A DNA stretch of 45,198 nucleotides. It comes from Ensifer sp. IC4062 (GTDB taxonomy: Bacteria; Pseudomonadota; Alphaproteobacteria; Rhizobiales; Rhizobiaceae). Below are positions 6,890-16,894 of the stretch, piece by piece. The stretch's first letter is position 1, and every line of letters starts with the position of its first letter. A model generated the notes under the pieces. It had not been told where the DNA came from. It made no database searches and saw only the letters and a list, made by a program, of their open reading frames with translations. Both the position numbers and the translations under genes were made by a program. The DNA is taken from the NCBI RefSeq assembly GCF_020193575.1, contig NZ_JADYVD010000058.1, positions 1 through 45,198 on the forward strand. The letters run 5' to 3'.

Positions 6890-9583
6890 TCAGCTCGCTG
6901 CCGCCGCGGTCTCGGTTTTGCCGCTGACGTTGATCGCCGCTTGCGCCGCGGCCAGCCGGGCAATCGGCACGCGGAAGGGCGAACAGGAGACATAGTCGAG
7001 ACCCGCCTCCTCGCAGAAGCGGATCGACGCAGGATCCCCGCCGTGCTCGCCGCATATCCCGAGCTTCAAACCGTTTTTGGTGCGCCGGCCGCGCTCGGCC
7101 GCAATCTGGATCAGCTCGCCAACACCGTCGAAATCGAGAGAGACGAACGGATCCTGCTCGATGATACCCTTCTGCTGGTAGGTGGCGAGAAACAGGGCGG
7201 CGTCATCGCGTGAGATGCCGAAGGTGGTCTGCGTCAGGTCGTTGGTGCCGAAGGAAAAGAAATCGGCCGATTCGGCGATGGTATCGGCCCTCAGTGCCGC
7301 GCGCGGCAGTTCGATCATCGTGCCGATCAGGTAGTCGATGTTCACGCCGGCCTCGCCGATGACTTCCTTCGCGACTGCTTCAATCCGTTCCTTGACGTAG
7401 TCAAGCTCCGCGCGAAGCCCTACAAGCGGCACCATTATCTCCGGGACCACGGCAGCGCCGGTCTTATGCGCCGCCTCGACCGCGGCCTCGAAAATGGCCC
7501 GAGCCTGCATTTCGGCAATTTCCGGATAGGAAATCGCCAAGCGGCATCCGCGATGCCCAAGCATCGGGTTGAACTCGTGCAGAGCATCGACCCGTTGGCG
7601 CAGTTCCGCAGGATTGATCGATAGGACTCCAGCGACGTCGGCGATCTCCTCGTCTGTCTTCGGCAGGAACTCGTGGAGCGGCGGGTCGAGAAGGCGGATC
7701 GTGACCGGCAGGCCGTGCATGATCGAGAAGAGCTCGATGAAGTCCGAGCGCTGCATCGGCAGAAGTTTAGAGAGCGCCGTGCGCCGGCCCGCCTCGTCTT
7801 CGGCGAGGATCATTTCGCGCATGACATTGATGCGATCGTCCTCGAAGAACATGTGCTCAGTGCGGCAGAGGCCGATGCCTTCAGCGCCGAAGGAACGGGC
7901 AGCCCGCGCATCCGCCGGCGTTTCGGCGTTGGTGCGCACCGTCATCCGGCGGCTCTGATCGGCCCATTCCATGATCCGGCCGAAATCGCCCGAAAGTTCG
8001 GGCTGAAGCATCGGGATTTCGCCCTTCAGCACCTGGCCGGATGACCCGTCGATCGTGATGACGTCGCCCTTCTTCAGGGTCACGCTTGCGGCAATCAAGA
8101 GCTCGTTGCGCGGATCGACCCGGATATTGCCCGCCCCGGAAACGCAAGGCGTCCCCATGCCACGGGCTACGACGGCCGCATGGCTCGTCATGCCTCCGCG
8201 GGTCGTCAGAATACCCTGCGCCGCATGCATGCCGTGGATATCCTCGGGGCTCGTCTCGACGCGGACCAGTATGACCTTGCGCCCCTCCTTGACCGCCTGA
8301 ACGGCCTCTTCGGAGGAGAAGACGATCTCGCCGGTTGCCGCGCCCGGCGAGGCCGGCAGGCCGGAACCGATGATGTCTCGCCGCGCATGGGGGTCGATCG
8401 TTGGATGTAGCAGCTGGTCGAGCGACGCGGGATCGATCCGCGCCACCGCCTCTTGCTTGGAAATGAGCCCCTGTTCGGCCATGTCGACCGCGATCCTCAG
8501 AGCCGCCTTGGCGGTGCGCTTGCCGGACCGGGTCTGCAGCATCCACAGCTTGCCGCGCTCGATCGTGAACTCCAGGTCCTGCATGTCGCGGTAATGCCGC
8601 TCGAGCTTGCTGCAGATCGCCTCGAATTCGGCGAAGGCCTCGGGCATCAGCTTTTCCAGCGACGGCTTGTCGGAGCCCGATGCGATGCGCGCAGCCTCAG
8701 TAATGTTCTGTGGCGTGCGAATGCCGGCAACGACGTCCTCGCCCTGGGCGTTCACCAGAAACTCGCCGTAGAGCTCGCTTTCGCCCGTCGATGGATTGCG
8801 CGTGAAGGCGACGCCTGTCGCCGACGAATTTCCGAGATTGCCGAAGACCATCGTCTGAACATTGACCGCGGTACCCCAGCCGGCCGGAATTCCGTGAAGA
8901 TGTCGATAGGTTATCGCGCGCGGGTTCATCCAGCTCGAAAAGACGGCGCCGATCGCGCCCCAGAGCTGAACCTCGGGGTCCTGGGGAAAAGGCTCCCCAA
9001 GCACCTCTTCGATCGCCTCCTTGTAGCGGGAAATGACGTGCTGCCACTCGACGGCCGAAAGTTCCGTATCCTGCTCGTGACCAAGCCGCCCCTTCTCGTC
9101 CTCCAGGATTTCCTCGAAAACCTCGTGGTCGACGCCCATGACGACGTCGCCGTACATCTGGATGAAGCGTCGGTAACTATCCCAGGCGAAGCGCGCATCC
9201 CCGGCGTCGTGCCCGAGTGCATGCACGGATTGATCGTTGAGGCCAAGATTGAGAACCGTATCCATCATGCCGGGCATCGACGCACGCGCGCCGGAACGAA
9301 CGGACAGTAGAAGCGGACGGGTCGTGTCACCGAAGGTGCGGCCGGTAATCTTTTCCATCCGGGTAATGCCGTCCCGCACCTGCTCGCGCAGCCCGTCGGG
9401 CATGGCCCTGTCATTTTCGAAATAGCTGTTGCAGGCATCCGTGACGATCGTGAGCCCCGGCGGTACCGGCAGGCCGAGATTGCACATCTCCGCGAGGTTT
9501 GCTCCCTTGCCGCCAAGCTTGTTGCGGTCCCCCGCTCGCCCTTCGGCCTTGCCTCCGCCGAAGGTATAGACCCATTTCGTCAT
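6890..9583 (-). CDS. ppdK: Pyruvate, phosphate dikinase
   Basis: An 897-residue cytosolic enzyme, full length for the family. It interconverts pyruvate + ATP + Pi and phosphoenolpyruvate + AMP + PPi, linking glycolysis and gluconeogenesis. The N-terminal ATP-grasp domain starts with KWVYTFGGGKAEG and contains LGGKGANLAEM. The central swivelling domain carries GGMTSHAAVVARGMGTPC with the phosphorylated His at about residue 468. The C-terminal PEP/pyruvate barrel contains LCRTEHMFFEDDR and the catalytic Cys in GICGEHGGDP at about residue 845. Start: ATG with GGAGAG upstream. It stands alone between a lipoprotein (convergent) and smc (same strand, 182-base gap). Confidence 0.97.
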   Translation of the reverse strand: MTKWVYTFGGGKAEGRAGDRNKLGGKGANLAEMCNLGLPVPPGLTIVTDACNSYFENDRAMPDGLREQVRDGITRMEKITGRTFGDTTRPLLLSVRSGARASMPGMMDTVLNLGLNDQSVHALGHDAGDARFAWDSYRRFIQMYGDVVMGVDHEVFEEILEDEKGRLGHEQDTELSAVEWQHVISRYKEAIEEVLGEPFPQDPEVQLWGAIGAVFSSWMNPRAITYRHLHGIPAGWGTAVNVQTMVFGNLGNSSATGVAFTRNPSTGESELYGEFLVNAQGEDVVAGIRTPQNITEAARIASGSDKPSLEKLMPEAFAEFEAICSKLERHYRDMQDLEFTIERGKLWMLQTRSGKRTAKAALRIAVDMAEQGLISKQEAVARIDPASLDQLLHPTIDPHARRDIIGSGLPASPGAATGEIVFSSEEAVQAVKEGRKVILVRVETSPEDIHGMHAAQGILTTRGGMTSHAAVVARGMGTPCVSGAGNIRVDPRNELLIAASVTLKKGDVITIDGSSGQVLKGEIPMLQPELSGDFGRIMEWADQSRRMTVRTNAETPADARAARSFGAEGIGLCRTEHMFFEDDRINVMREMILAEDEAGRRTALSKLLPMQRSDFIELFSIMHGLPVTIRLLDPPLHEFLPKTDEEIADVAGVLSINPAELRQRVDALHEFNPMLGHRGCRLAISYPEIAEMQARAIFEAAVEAAHKTGAAVVPEIMVPLVGLRAELDYVKERIEAVAKEVIGEAGVNIDYLIGTMIELPRAALRADTIAESADFFSFGTNDLTQTTFGISRDDAALFLATYQQKGIIEQDPFVSLDFDGVGELIQIAAERGRRTKNGLKLGICGEHGGDPASIRFCEEAGLDYVSCSPFRVPIARLAAAQAAINVSGKTETAAAAS

Positions 9584-9765
9584 GCCTGCTCTCCACCCAG
9601 AAACAGCTTCGATGACGGTCTACAGTATATGTTTCGGAGTGAAAATGCACTCGACGAAGATTTTTGCTGCGGTGCATCAAAATAGGAACGTGAGCAGGCG
9701 ACGGCCAGCACGGTCAAGTCAATTCGGCCTATTCAAAGTCGGCTGAGATAATGCGGACGGCTAGC

Positions 9766-12700
9766 TCAAACCACTTCCCGCAGGCGTTCAGCCGTCTGCA
9801 GGTCGACGGAAACGAGCTGCGAGACACCCTGCTCTGCCATCGTAACGCCGAAGAGACGGTTCATGCGGGCCATAGTGATCGGGTTATGGGTGATGATGAT
9901 GAAGCGGGTCTCGGTCGAGGCCGCCATTTCGTCCATCAGGTTGCAATAGCGCTCGACATTGTGGTCGTCGAGCGGGGCGTCGACTTCATCGAGCACGCAG
10001 ATAGGTGCCGGGTTGGTGAGGAAGACGGCGAAGATCAGCGCCATCGCCGTCAGCGCCTGCTCACCGCCCGACAGCAGCGTCATCGTCTGCGGCTTCTTGC
10101 CCGGTGGACGGGCGAGGATCTCGAGTCCGGCCTCGAGCGGATCGTCGCTCTCGATCAGTTGCAGTTCCGCCGTGCCGCCTCCGAAGAGGTGAGTGAAGAG
10201 CCGCTGGAACTGCCCGTTGACCACATCGAAAGCGGCGATCAGCCGCTCGCGGCCCTCGCGATTGAGGTTCTGGATGGCGCTGCGGAGTTTGCGGATCGCC
10301 TCGATGACATCGTCGCGCTCCTTGAGGATCGCCGCCAGGCGTTCGGAGAGTTCCTTCTGCTCTTCCTCGGCGCGAAGATTGACGGCGCCAAGCCGTTCCC
10401 GCTCGATCTTCAGCCGTTCGAGTTCGCGCTCGACTCCATGCATGCCGGGTAGCGCCTCATCGGCGGCAAGCCCAGTCAAGCGCATCACTTCGTGCGGCGC
10501 GCAAGCAAGGCCCTCGTGAATGCGCGCCTCGATCTCGACGCGACGCTCGCGGGCCGAAACCAGGCGCTCCTCGGCGCGTCCGCGCTTTTCGCGCGCCTCG
10601 GCAAGATCCGAAAGCGCAGCGGCGGCCGCTCGATCCGCCTCTCGCTGGCGGCCTTCCGCTTCGACGAGAACATCGGCCGCTTCGCGCCGCGAAGCCTCCG
10701 CCTTCTGCAGTTCGTTCATCAGAGCACGGCGCTTATCCTCGAACTCGTCGGGCGCATCGACTAATTCCTGGACTTCGTCTCGCGCTTCTGCCTCGCGCTC
10801 GCGCAACGTCTCGATATGTTGCTCGGCGCTCGCTGCCCTCGCCCGCCACGTCTCGCGCTCCGCGGTGATTGCCGAAAGCCGGCGCAAGCGCATCTCGTTC
10901 TCGCGGGCAAGACTGTCATGGGCAGCGCGTGCCTCCGTAACCGCGGCGCGATCGGCGGCGACGGCCGCCGTCTGGTTGCGCAGATTTAGCTCGAGCTCGG
11001 AGAGATCGGGTGCCGTGGCGAGCGCGTCGTTGGCCGCCTCGATCTGTTCTGCCGCCTCCTCGACCTGTCCCTCGAACTGAAGCTTCGTTTCGGCAAGAAC
11101 GGCGCGGCGGCGGGCAAGATCACCCGAGGCGCGCTCGGCAGTCGCCAGCGCTTCCCGCGCCTCGGCAAGTTGACGGCCGATCATGCGTTGGGCATCGCGC
11201 GCAAGCCGCAGCCGTTCATCCCCGGCACGGATCCGTGCACCGGCCGCCGTGAGATCGGCTTCGGCCCGCCGCAGCGCTTCGGTCGCATCCTCAGTTTCGC
11301 TCTCAAGCTCGACAAGCCGGTTCTTCTGCGCGAGCCGCAAGGCTGCGGCGCTCGGCGCCTCCGATCCCGTTACGTGACCGTCCCAGCGCCAAACTGCGCC
11401 TTCTTTCGTCACCAGGCGCTGGCCGGTCTTCAACAGCGGCAGCAGGTGCTCCGCCTCCGCTTCGCTTTCGACGATCCCGATCTGACCAAGCGCCCGCTTG
11501 AGCGCGTCCGGTGCGCGCACATAGCCGTCGAGCGGCACGGCGCCCGCCGGCAAAGATGGATCGGTAGAATGGTCGCCGGGCATCCGCCAGTGCGCGGGTG
11601 CCGCCTGATCCAAAGGCGAATCGAGGTCGTCGCCAAGTGCCGCACCAAGGGCGGTCTCGAACCCGCGCTCGACCTTCATCTCCTCGACGATCGCCGGATA
11701 GGCGCCACCACCGACCGCCTCCAGCATCCGGCGGATCGTACGTGCCTCGGCTTCAATGCCATTCAACGCTGCACGCGCCTCATCGACCGGCGGCCGGGCA
11801 GCAGCCTCGTCGGCACGAGCGTCGGCGAGCGCCTCCTCGATGGAGACGACAGCCGCCTCAGCCTCCTCCAGCGCGGCCTCCGCGACCTCTACCTGTCCCT
11901 GCTTTTCATGCGGATCGGGAAGTGCCGCCATCTGCCGGTTGAGGTCATCGAGATCGCGTGCTTGGTCGGAAAGCTGACGGACGAGGCGTGCCTGCCGTTC
12001 GGAGAGATCGCGAAGCGTTCTTTCGATCTGATTGCGACCCGCTTGTGCCTCGGCACGCTCGGCCGTCAGCCTGGCAAGCTCGGCTTCGCTGACCGCCAGT
12101 GCCTCGTTAGCAGCATTCAGCCGTTCGCGCGCCTCGCCGGCGCGGTCATCGGCCTCCGCCAGCACGTCCCGGAGTTCCACCTCCTCCTCGTCGAGGCGTG
12201 CGAGGATGCCGGCATTGTCTGCGACCAGCCGCTCCTCGCGCGCAATATCCTCGGCGAGTTGCGCCAGCCGGCGCTGCAACTCATCGCGGCGCCTGAGGAT
12301 CCGGCCGGCATCCTCTTCCAGCTGCGAGCGGGCGATCTGCAGGCGCTGCAGCGCCGCCGCGAGCTTTGCCTCGTTCTCGCGCAGCTCCGGCAGTTTGAGG
12401 CTGGCGATCGCCTGGGTCTTCGCAGCCTCCATCTGTGTTTGCGCCTTTTCGGCAACCAGTGCGGTGATCTGGTTCAGCTGGCTTGTCGCCTCGGCTTCGG
12501 CCTCTTTGGCCTGCACCCAGCGGATATGGAAGAGGATGGCTTCATGCCGGCGAATATCGGCCGACAGCATCTTGAAGCGATTGGCCTGACGGGACTGGCG
12601 CTTCAGGCTCTCGATCTGGCTTTCCAGTTGGGAGGTCACGTCGTCCAGGCGCTCGAGATTGGTCTCGGCCGCCCGCAAGCGCAATTCCGCCTCATGGCGG

Positions 12701-13227
12701 CGCGAATGCAGGCCGGAAATGCCGGCCGCCTCCTCGAGCAGTTGACGGCGGGCCTGGGGCTTGGCGGCGATCAGCTCGCCGATCCGCCCCTGCCCCACCA
12801 TCGAGGGCGAGCGCGCCCCGGTCGATGCATCGGCAAACAGCAACTGCACGTCCTTGGCGCGCGCTTCCTTGCCGTTGATGCGGTAGACCGAACCCTGCTC
12901 GCGCTCGATGCGGCGGGTCACCTGAATTTCGTCGCTGTCGTTGAAGGCCGCGGGTGCCGTGCGATCGCCATTGTCGAGATAGAGCCCGACCTCAGCGGTG
13001 TTGCGCGCCGGCCGGTTGCCCGAGCCGGAAAAGATCACGTCGTCCATGCCGGAGGCGCGCATGTTCTTGTAGGAGTTCTCTCCCATCACCCAGCGCAGCG
13101 CCTCGACAAGGTTCGACTTGCCGCAGCCGTTTGGCCCGACGACACCGGTCAGACCGCGCTCAATGACGAATTCGGTCGGTTCGACGAAGGATTTGAAGCC
13201 GAGCAGGCGAAGCTTGTTGAACTTCAT
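9766..13227 (-). CDS. smc: Chromosome segregation protein SMC
   Basis: A 1153-residue SMC ATPase, typical in length. The N-terminal head has Walker A GPNGCGKS at residues 32-39. Two long Ala/Glu/Arg coiled-coil arms flank a hinge at about 504-620 (from GGGAYPAIVEEMKVERG to VWRWDGHVTGS). The C-terminal head has the ABC signature LLSGGEQALTAMAL and Walker B ICVLDEVDAPLDD. It forms a homodimeric ring with ScpA/ScpB (not in this window) that organises and segregates the chromosome. A terminator lies between it and the upstream DsbA-like gene, so it probably has its own promoter in the short gap. The long open frame on the opposite strand is a shadow. Confidence 0.97.
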   Translation of the reverse strand: MKFNKLRLLGFKSFVEPTEFVIERGLTGVVGPNGCGKSNLVEALRWVMGENSYKNMRASGMDDVIFSGSGNRPARNTAEVGLYLDNGDRTAPAAFNDSDEIQVTRRIEREQGSVYRINGKEARAKDVQLLFADASTGARSPSMVGQGRIGELIAAKPQARRQLLEEAAGISGLHSRRHEAELRLRAAETNLERLDDVTSQLESQIESLKRQSRQANRFKMLSADIRRHEAILFHIRWVQAKEAEAEATSQLNQITALVAEKAQTQMEAAKTQAIASLKLPELRENEAKLAAALQRLQIARSQLEEDAGRILRRRDELQRRLAQLAEDIAREERLVADNAGILARLDEEEVELRDVLAEADDRAGEARERLNAANEALAVSEAELARLTAERAEAQAGRNQIERTLRDLSERQARLVRQLSDQARDLDDLNRQMAALPDPHEKQGQVEVAEAALEEAEAAVVSIEEALADARADEAAARPPVDEARAALNGIEAEARTIRRMLEAVGGGAYPAIVEEMKVERGFETALGAALGDDLDSPLDQAAPAHWRMPGDHSTDPSLPAGAVPLDGYVRAPDALKRALGQIGIVESEAEAEHLLPLLKTGQRLVTKEGAVWRWDGHVTGSEAPSAAALRLAQKNRLVELESETEDATEALRRAEADLTAAGARIRAGDERLRLARDAQRMIGRQLAEAREALATAERASGDLARRRAVLAETKLQFEGQVEEAAEQIEAANDALATAPDLSELELNLRNQTAAVAADRAAVTEARAAHDSLARENEMRLRRLSAITAERETWRARAASAEQHIETLREREAEARDEVQELVDAPDEFEDKRRALMNELQKAEASRREAADVLVEAEGRQREADRAAAAALSDLAEAREKRGRAEERLVSARERRVEIEARIHEGLACAPHEVMRLTGLAADEALPGMHGVERELERLKIERERLGAVNLRAEEEQKELSERLAAILKERDDVIEAIRKLRSAIQNLNREGRERLIAAFDVVNGQFQRLFTHLFGGGTAELQLIESDDPLEAGLEILARPPGKKPQTMTLLSGGEQALTAMALIFAVFLTNPAPICVLDEVDAPLDDHNVERYCNLMDEMAASTETRFIIITHNPITMARMNRLFGVTMAEQGVSQLVSVDLQTAERLREVV

Positions 13228-13285
13228 GGGCGGAACGCTCGCCGGCGGCCATCGGCCCGTTCACCATGAAGGAAAGGCGCATAAA

Positions 13286-13324
13286 ACGAAAAAACGGGCG
13301 CACGGCTGCCGCCGTCGCCCGTTG
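13286..13324 (-). terminator. Rho-independent terminator of the DUF721/DsbA-like operon
   Basis: On the minus strand AACGGGCG (13324-13317) pairs with CGCCCGTT (13301-13294), with an inner ACGG/CCGT extension, followed by TTTTTCGTTTT. It lies 17 bases after the DsbA-like stop. Confidence 0.85.
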
Positions 13325-13341
13325 TTCGAATAAGCGAAGGA

Positions 13342-14151
13342 TCAGAGCTTGCTGTCGATGAGGGCCGACATAACGTCAACCGACATGTCCCCCGAATAGT
13401 GCTCACCATTGACGAAGAAGGTCGGCGTCGACTTGACGCCGAAATCCTTGGCGCCCCTCTGCATCACTGCATTCACATCATCCAGAAGTTTTTGGTTCGT
13501 CAAGCAGGCCTCGAAGCTCTCCTGTGTAAAACCGGCGAGTTTAGACATCTGCAAGAGCGCATCGCGGCCGTTCTGCGCTGCGGCCCACTGCTCCTGCTGC
13601 TTGAACAGCATCGAGATCATCGGGAAATACTGCCCTTCCGGCGCGCAGCGCGCCAGCATGAAAGCCGCGGCCGCGCGCGGATCGAACGGGAATTCGCGGA
13701 TGATAAAGCGGACCTTGCCGCTGTCGATATATTTCGCCTTGATGGCGTCGAAGGTCTTGTTGTGGAAGTTCGCGCAGTGCGGGCATGTCATCGACATGTA
13801 TTCGACGATCGTTACCGGCGCATTGGCTTCGCCCAGCGCCATTTCCGGCAGCGCGCCCGGTTCGAGCAACTTCTTCACGTCAACGGTGCCTTCCGGCTGC
13901 GGCAGCTCAACTTTAGCCGCCGGAGGCGTGGTTGCCTGAGCGACCTCGGTTTCAGCAGGCTTCGCCTCGCTGGTGGCGGGTGCTGCCGGCGTGGATGCAG
14001 TCGTTGTCGCCTCCGCGCTCGCGCTGGTTTCAGTCGCAGTCGAAGCCGTCTCCTTCTTCTCATCGCTGCAGGCGGCGAGCATCAGGGCGAGTGCGGCGAC
14101 GGCGGCACCGCCCAGAAGGCGTTTCGAAAGGCTCTTTTCGGAAGCGGACAT
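13342..14151 (-). CDS. DsbA-family thiol-disulfide oxidoreductase lipoprotein
   Basis: 269 residues. An N-terminal lipoprotein signal has lipobox LAAC at 25-28. A low-complexity Thr/Ala/Glu/Pro linker (about 32-80) is followed by a thioredoxin-fold DsbA-like domain with active site CPHC at 123-126 (in MSMTCPHCANFH) and cis-Pro region STPTFFVNGEHY near the end. It should oxidise or isomerise disulfides in periplasmic proteins while anchored to a membrane. I chose the ATG at 14151 because the signal starts directly after it; the upstream extension to 14247 lacks such character. It follows the DUF721 gene (117-base gap) and ends in a strong terminator. Confidence 0.9.
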   Translation of the reverse strand: MSASEKSLSKRLLGGAAVAALALMLAACSDEKKETASTATETSASAEATTTASTPAAPATSEAKPAETEVAQATTPPAAKVELPQPEGTVDVKKLLEPGALPEMALGEANAPVTIVEYMSMTCPHCANFHNKTFDAIKAKYIDSGKVRFIIREFPFDPRAAAAFMLARCAPEGQYFPMISMLFKQQEQWAAAQNGRDALLQMSKLAGFTQESFEACLTNQKLLDDVNAVMQRGAKDFGVKSTPTFFVNGEHYSGDMSVDVMSALIDSKL

Positions 14152-14268
14152 GAATTTGACCCGTGTTCTATGAGGGAAAATTGAACTGCGAATTCGATAA
14201 CTTGCCTTGTTGGAGGGGACAAGGGGCGGCGCCTCAACTGAATTCAAACAAATGTGACCGCTTGAAGA

Positions 14269-14787
14269 TCACGTTGCCTTCGGGCGCGACGAAAACACGG
14301 CGGTCCCGAGACGCCGGAGCGCTGCCTTCAACGCCTCGCTTTCCACGCCTTCCACCATGGCTTCGAGCTTTCGCGCGGGCTCGCCGACGAGCGGACGTTG
14401 ACGACGGGACGGCTTGGGTGCGGGGGCAACCGGCTTCTGCACGATTCGGACCTGGCCGATCGCATAGAACCCGAAGAAACCGTTGATGCGCTGGATGAGT
14501 TCGCCCTGGGCATGGGTCAGAAAAAGCGCCCTCGCGCCCTCGCAGGCGATGGTCAGAACGCCAGGTTGATGGCTGCCCTCGCCGCCCATTTCCGATGTAC
14601 GGCGCGGCCAGGCGATTTTTTCCGGCCGCGTACAGTCGGCAAACTCCGGACCGGCGATTTCATCCCAGGAACCTAGCAGCGTCGTGTTGATGCCCGCGCG
14701 CCTGGCGAGCACCGGATCGATCAGGCCGTTTGCGACCTCGCTGATCTGGACGACGCCCTTGCGGGCCTTCTCTTGGTTCACCGGCAC
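14269..14787 (-). CDS. DUF721 (DciA-like) protein
   Basis: A 172-residue DUF721 protein. DciA, the helicase loader of many bacteria that lack DnaC, belongs to this family, so a role in replicative helicase loading is possible; Rhizobiales members are longer and less studied. The conserved core is ISEVANGLIDPVLARRAGINTTLLGSW, then EIAGPEFADCTRPEKIAWPR and a region with hydrophobic strands (GVLTIACEGARALFLTHAQG). There is no ATG in frame near the conserved start. I place it at GTG 14787; a second GTG is 6 bases further in. The gene is divergent from mutY with about 84 bases between starts. Confidence 0.82.
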   Translation of the reverse strand: MPVNQEKARKGVVQISEVANGLIDPVLARRAGINTTLLGSWDEIAGPEFADCTRPEKIAWPRRTSEMGGEGSHQPGVLTIACEGARALFLTHAQGELIQRINGFFGFYAIGQVRIVQKPVAPAPKPSRRQRPLVGEPARKLEAMVEGVESEALKAALRRLGTAVFSSRPKAT

Positions 14788-14871
14788 GACTTTCTGTTTG
14801 CAATTCCGATTGCGCCTTGAAGCCCAGGCTGACGTCGTCCAACTATAGGCCGGAAAAGGATCCCCCGGCAA

Positions 14872-15966
14872 ATGATGCACGACACCCCAAGGGCGGCGGA
14901 CGCCACCTTTCTTCTTCTCGACTGGTACGATCGCCACCACCGCGATCTTCCGTGGCGGGTTTCGCCGCCGATGGCGCGAAAGGGTGTTATCGCTGATCCT
15001 TACCACGTGTGGCTATCCGAGGTCATGCTGCAGCAGACCACCGTGCAGGCGGTCAAGGCCTATTTCAACAAGTTCCTGACGCTGTGGCCGACGATCAACG
15101 ATCTTGCCGCTGCGGACCCCGAAGACGTGATGAAAGCCTGGGCCGGGCTCGGCTATTACGCCCGTGCGCGCAACTTGAAAAAATGCGCTGAAGCGGTGGC
15201 GGGCGAGCACGGCGGGCGCTTTCCGGACAGTGAGGAAGCGCTGACAACACTTCCCGGCATCGGCGGCTACACGGCGGCGGCGGTAGCCGCGATCGCATTC
15301 AACCAGCGAAGCGCTGTTCTCGATGGCAATGTCGAGCGCGTGATCTCCCGTCTCTACGCCATCGAAACGCCCCTGCCCGCAGCCAAGCCGCAAATGCGGG
15401 CGCGAGTCCTTGCCCTTACCCCGGAGGATCGCCCGGGCGACTTCGCGCAGGCGATGATGGATCTCGGCGCAACGATCTGCACGCCGAAACGACCGGCCTG
15501 TTCGCTCTGCCCCTTCCGGACAGGCTGCCTGGCACTGGCGACGGCCGATCCCGAAACCTTTCCGCGCAAGGCGGAAAAGAAGCAAAAACCGCTGCGCCTA
15601 GGCGCGGCTTTCGTGGCGATCGATCACTCGAACGCCGTCTATCTGCAGAAACGCGCCGACACCGGCCTTCTCGGCGGTATGACGGAGGTGCCTGGAACGG
15701 GATGGACCGCCCGCCGCGACGGCGAAACCTCGGTCGATGCCCAACCGTTCGCCGCCCCTTGGGAACCCTGCGGAACGATCACGCATGTTTTTACGCATTT
15801 CGAGTTGCGCCTCTCGGTCTACCGCGCCAATGTTCAGCGCCCCGAGACAGAAGCGAACGGATGGTGGGAACCGATCGCATCGCTCAGGGCGCAGGCATTG
15901 CCAACCGTCATGAAGAAGGCGATCGCCCAGGCTATACCAAACGCCTTCAAGGCCGAGCGAAGCTAG
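14872..15966 (+). CDS. mutY: A/G-specific adenine DNA glycosylase MutY
   Basis: A 364-residue base-excision repair enzyme that removes adenine mispaired with 8-oxoguanine. The N-terminal domain has DLPWR, catalytic Glu50 in SEVMLQQTT, the helix-hairpin-helix LPGIGGYTAAAVAAIAF (127-143), catalytic Asp151 in VLDGNVERV, and the [4Fe-4S] ligands Cys203, 210, 213 and 219. The C-terminal part (about 240-360) is a NUDIX-like domain that reads 8-oxoG. Two adjacent ATG codons (14872, 14875) are possible starts. Confidence 0.96.
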   Translation: MMHDTPRAADATFLLLDWYDRHHRDLPWRVSPPMARKGVIADPYHVWLSEVMLQQTTVQAVKAYFNKFLTLWPTINDLAAADPEDVMKAWAGLGYYARARNLKKCAEAVAGEHGGRFPDSEEALTTLPGIGGYTAAAVAAIAFNQRSAVLDGNVERVISRLYAIETPLPAAKPQMRARVLALTPEDRPGDFAQAMMDLGATICTPKRPACSLCPFRTGCLALATADPETFPRKAEKKQKPLRLGAAFVAIDHSNAVYLQKRADTGLLGGMTEVPGTGWTARRDGETSVDAQPFAAPWEPCGTITHVFTHFELRLSVYRANVQRPETEANGWWEPIASLRAQALPTVMKKAIAQAIPNAFKAERS

Positions 15967-16039
15967 AACAAGCGAGGGCGTGAAGCGTTTTTCATCAGTC
16001 CCCCGCACACAGGACCTTTGGACTATCTAAGGATTGCCG

Positions 16040-16657
16040 ATGAGCAGCGCAAACATCCGCCACATCGTTTTCGACATCGGTAAGGTGTTGATCCATTACG
16101 ACCCGCGTCTTCCCTACTGCCGCATCATCCCGGATGAAGCCGAGCGCAACTGGTTCTTCGCCAATGTCTGCACTCACGACTGGAACGTCGAACAGGATCG
16201 TGGGCGCACGTGGGAAGACGCGGAGGATATTCTGGTTAGAGTACACCCGGATCGCGAGGAGCAGATTCGGGCTTTTCGCAAGTGCTGGCACGAGATGGTG
16301 CCGCATGCCTACGTCGAGACCGTCTCCCTGATGGAGGGACTGATCGCTGAGGGGCGCGACGTCACGATGCTCACCAATTTTGCGTCGGACACATTCCGCG
16401 AGGCGCAGAAGCTTTTTCCCTTCCTGACGCTGCCACGCGGCGTGACGGTCTCCGGCGATGTCGGCCTGATCAAGCCGGAAGTCGCAATCTATGAGGCCCA
16501 TGCGAAGGCCTTTGACCTGGAGCCCGCCGCCACGCTCTTCATCGACGACAGCATGGCCAATGTGGAAGGCGCGCGCGCTGCGGGTTGGCATGCGGTTCAC
16601 TTCACCGACGCCGAGAAGCTGAAGGTCGATCTCGCCTGCTACGGCATTCAGCACTAA
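16040..16657 (+). CDS. HAD-family phosphatase (YihX-like)
   Basis: 205 residues. A HAD-superfamily subclass IA hydrolase: motif I FDIGKVLIHYD at the N-terminus, motif II LTNFASDTF, motif III Lys in GLIKPEVAIYE, and motif IV FIDDSMANVEGA. The motif I form DxGxV and the overall pattern resemble YihX-type sugar-phosphate phosphatases. It is cytosolic and the substrate is not predictable. The start is ATG 16040 with AAGGA 6 bases upstream; a TTG 6 bases earlier is less likely. It lies 73 bases after mutY on the same strand. Confidence 0.88.
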   Translation: MSSANIRHIVFDIGKVLIHYDPRLPYCRIIPDEAERNWFFANVCTHDWNVEQDRGRTWEDAEDILVRVHPDREEQIRAFRKCWHEMVPHAYVETVSLMEGLIAEGRDVTMLTNFASDTFREAQKLFPFLTLPRGVTVSGDVGLIKPEVAIYEAHAKAFDLEPAATLFIDDSMANVEGARAAGWHAVHFTDAEKLKVDLACYGIQH

Positions 16658-16760
16658 TGCATGTCGCCCAAAAGCGTACAGCGGTTTTGGGACAACGACA
16701 TATATAAAAGCGATGATAAAGCGCGTCGCATCAGTCCGATTACACGCGACGCGCTTTAGA
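16655..16760 (+). repeat. Palindromic intergenic repeat (third type)
   Basis: First hairpin: ATGCATGTCGCCCAAAA against TTTTGGGACAACGACAT. Second hairpin: TAAAGCGCGTCGC (16717-16729) perfectly inverted as GCGACGCGCTTTA (16746-16758). It starts at the stop codon of the HAD gene. The layout recalls a well-known Sinorhizobium intergenic repeat and differs in sequence from the RIME-like copies. Confidence 0.75.
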
Positions 16761-16894
16761 ACCCTTCGTGGTTTTGCGATACCCGTATCGGCTGTAAAAT
16801 CATCAAAGCGCCACAATCGGTTCAGCCGTCATTCAGCTCTCGCGTTTCATGATCAGCACCAGAGTTTGAAGCCCACCCCGGAAGGTTCTGTTCC

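Noticed and set aside
11170..13269. 699-residue open frame on + opposite smc
   Set aside because: It is a high-GC shadow of the SMC gene; the minus-strand protein has all SMC motifs and the shadow has none.
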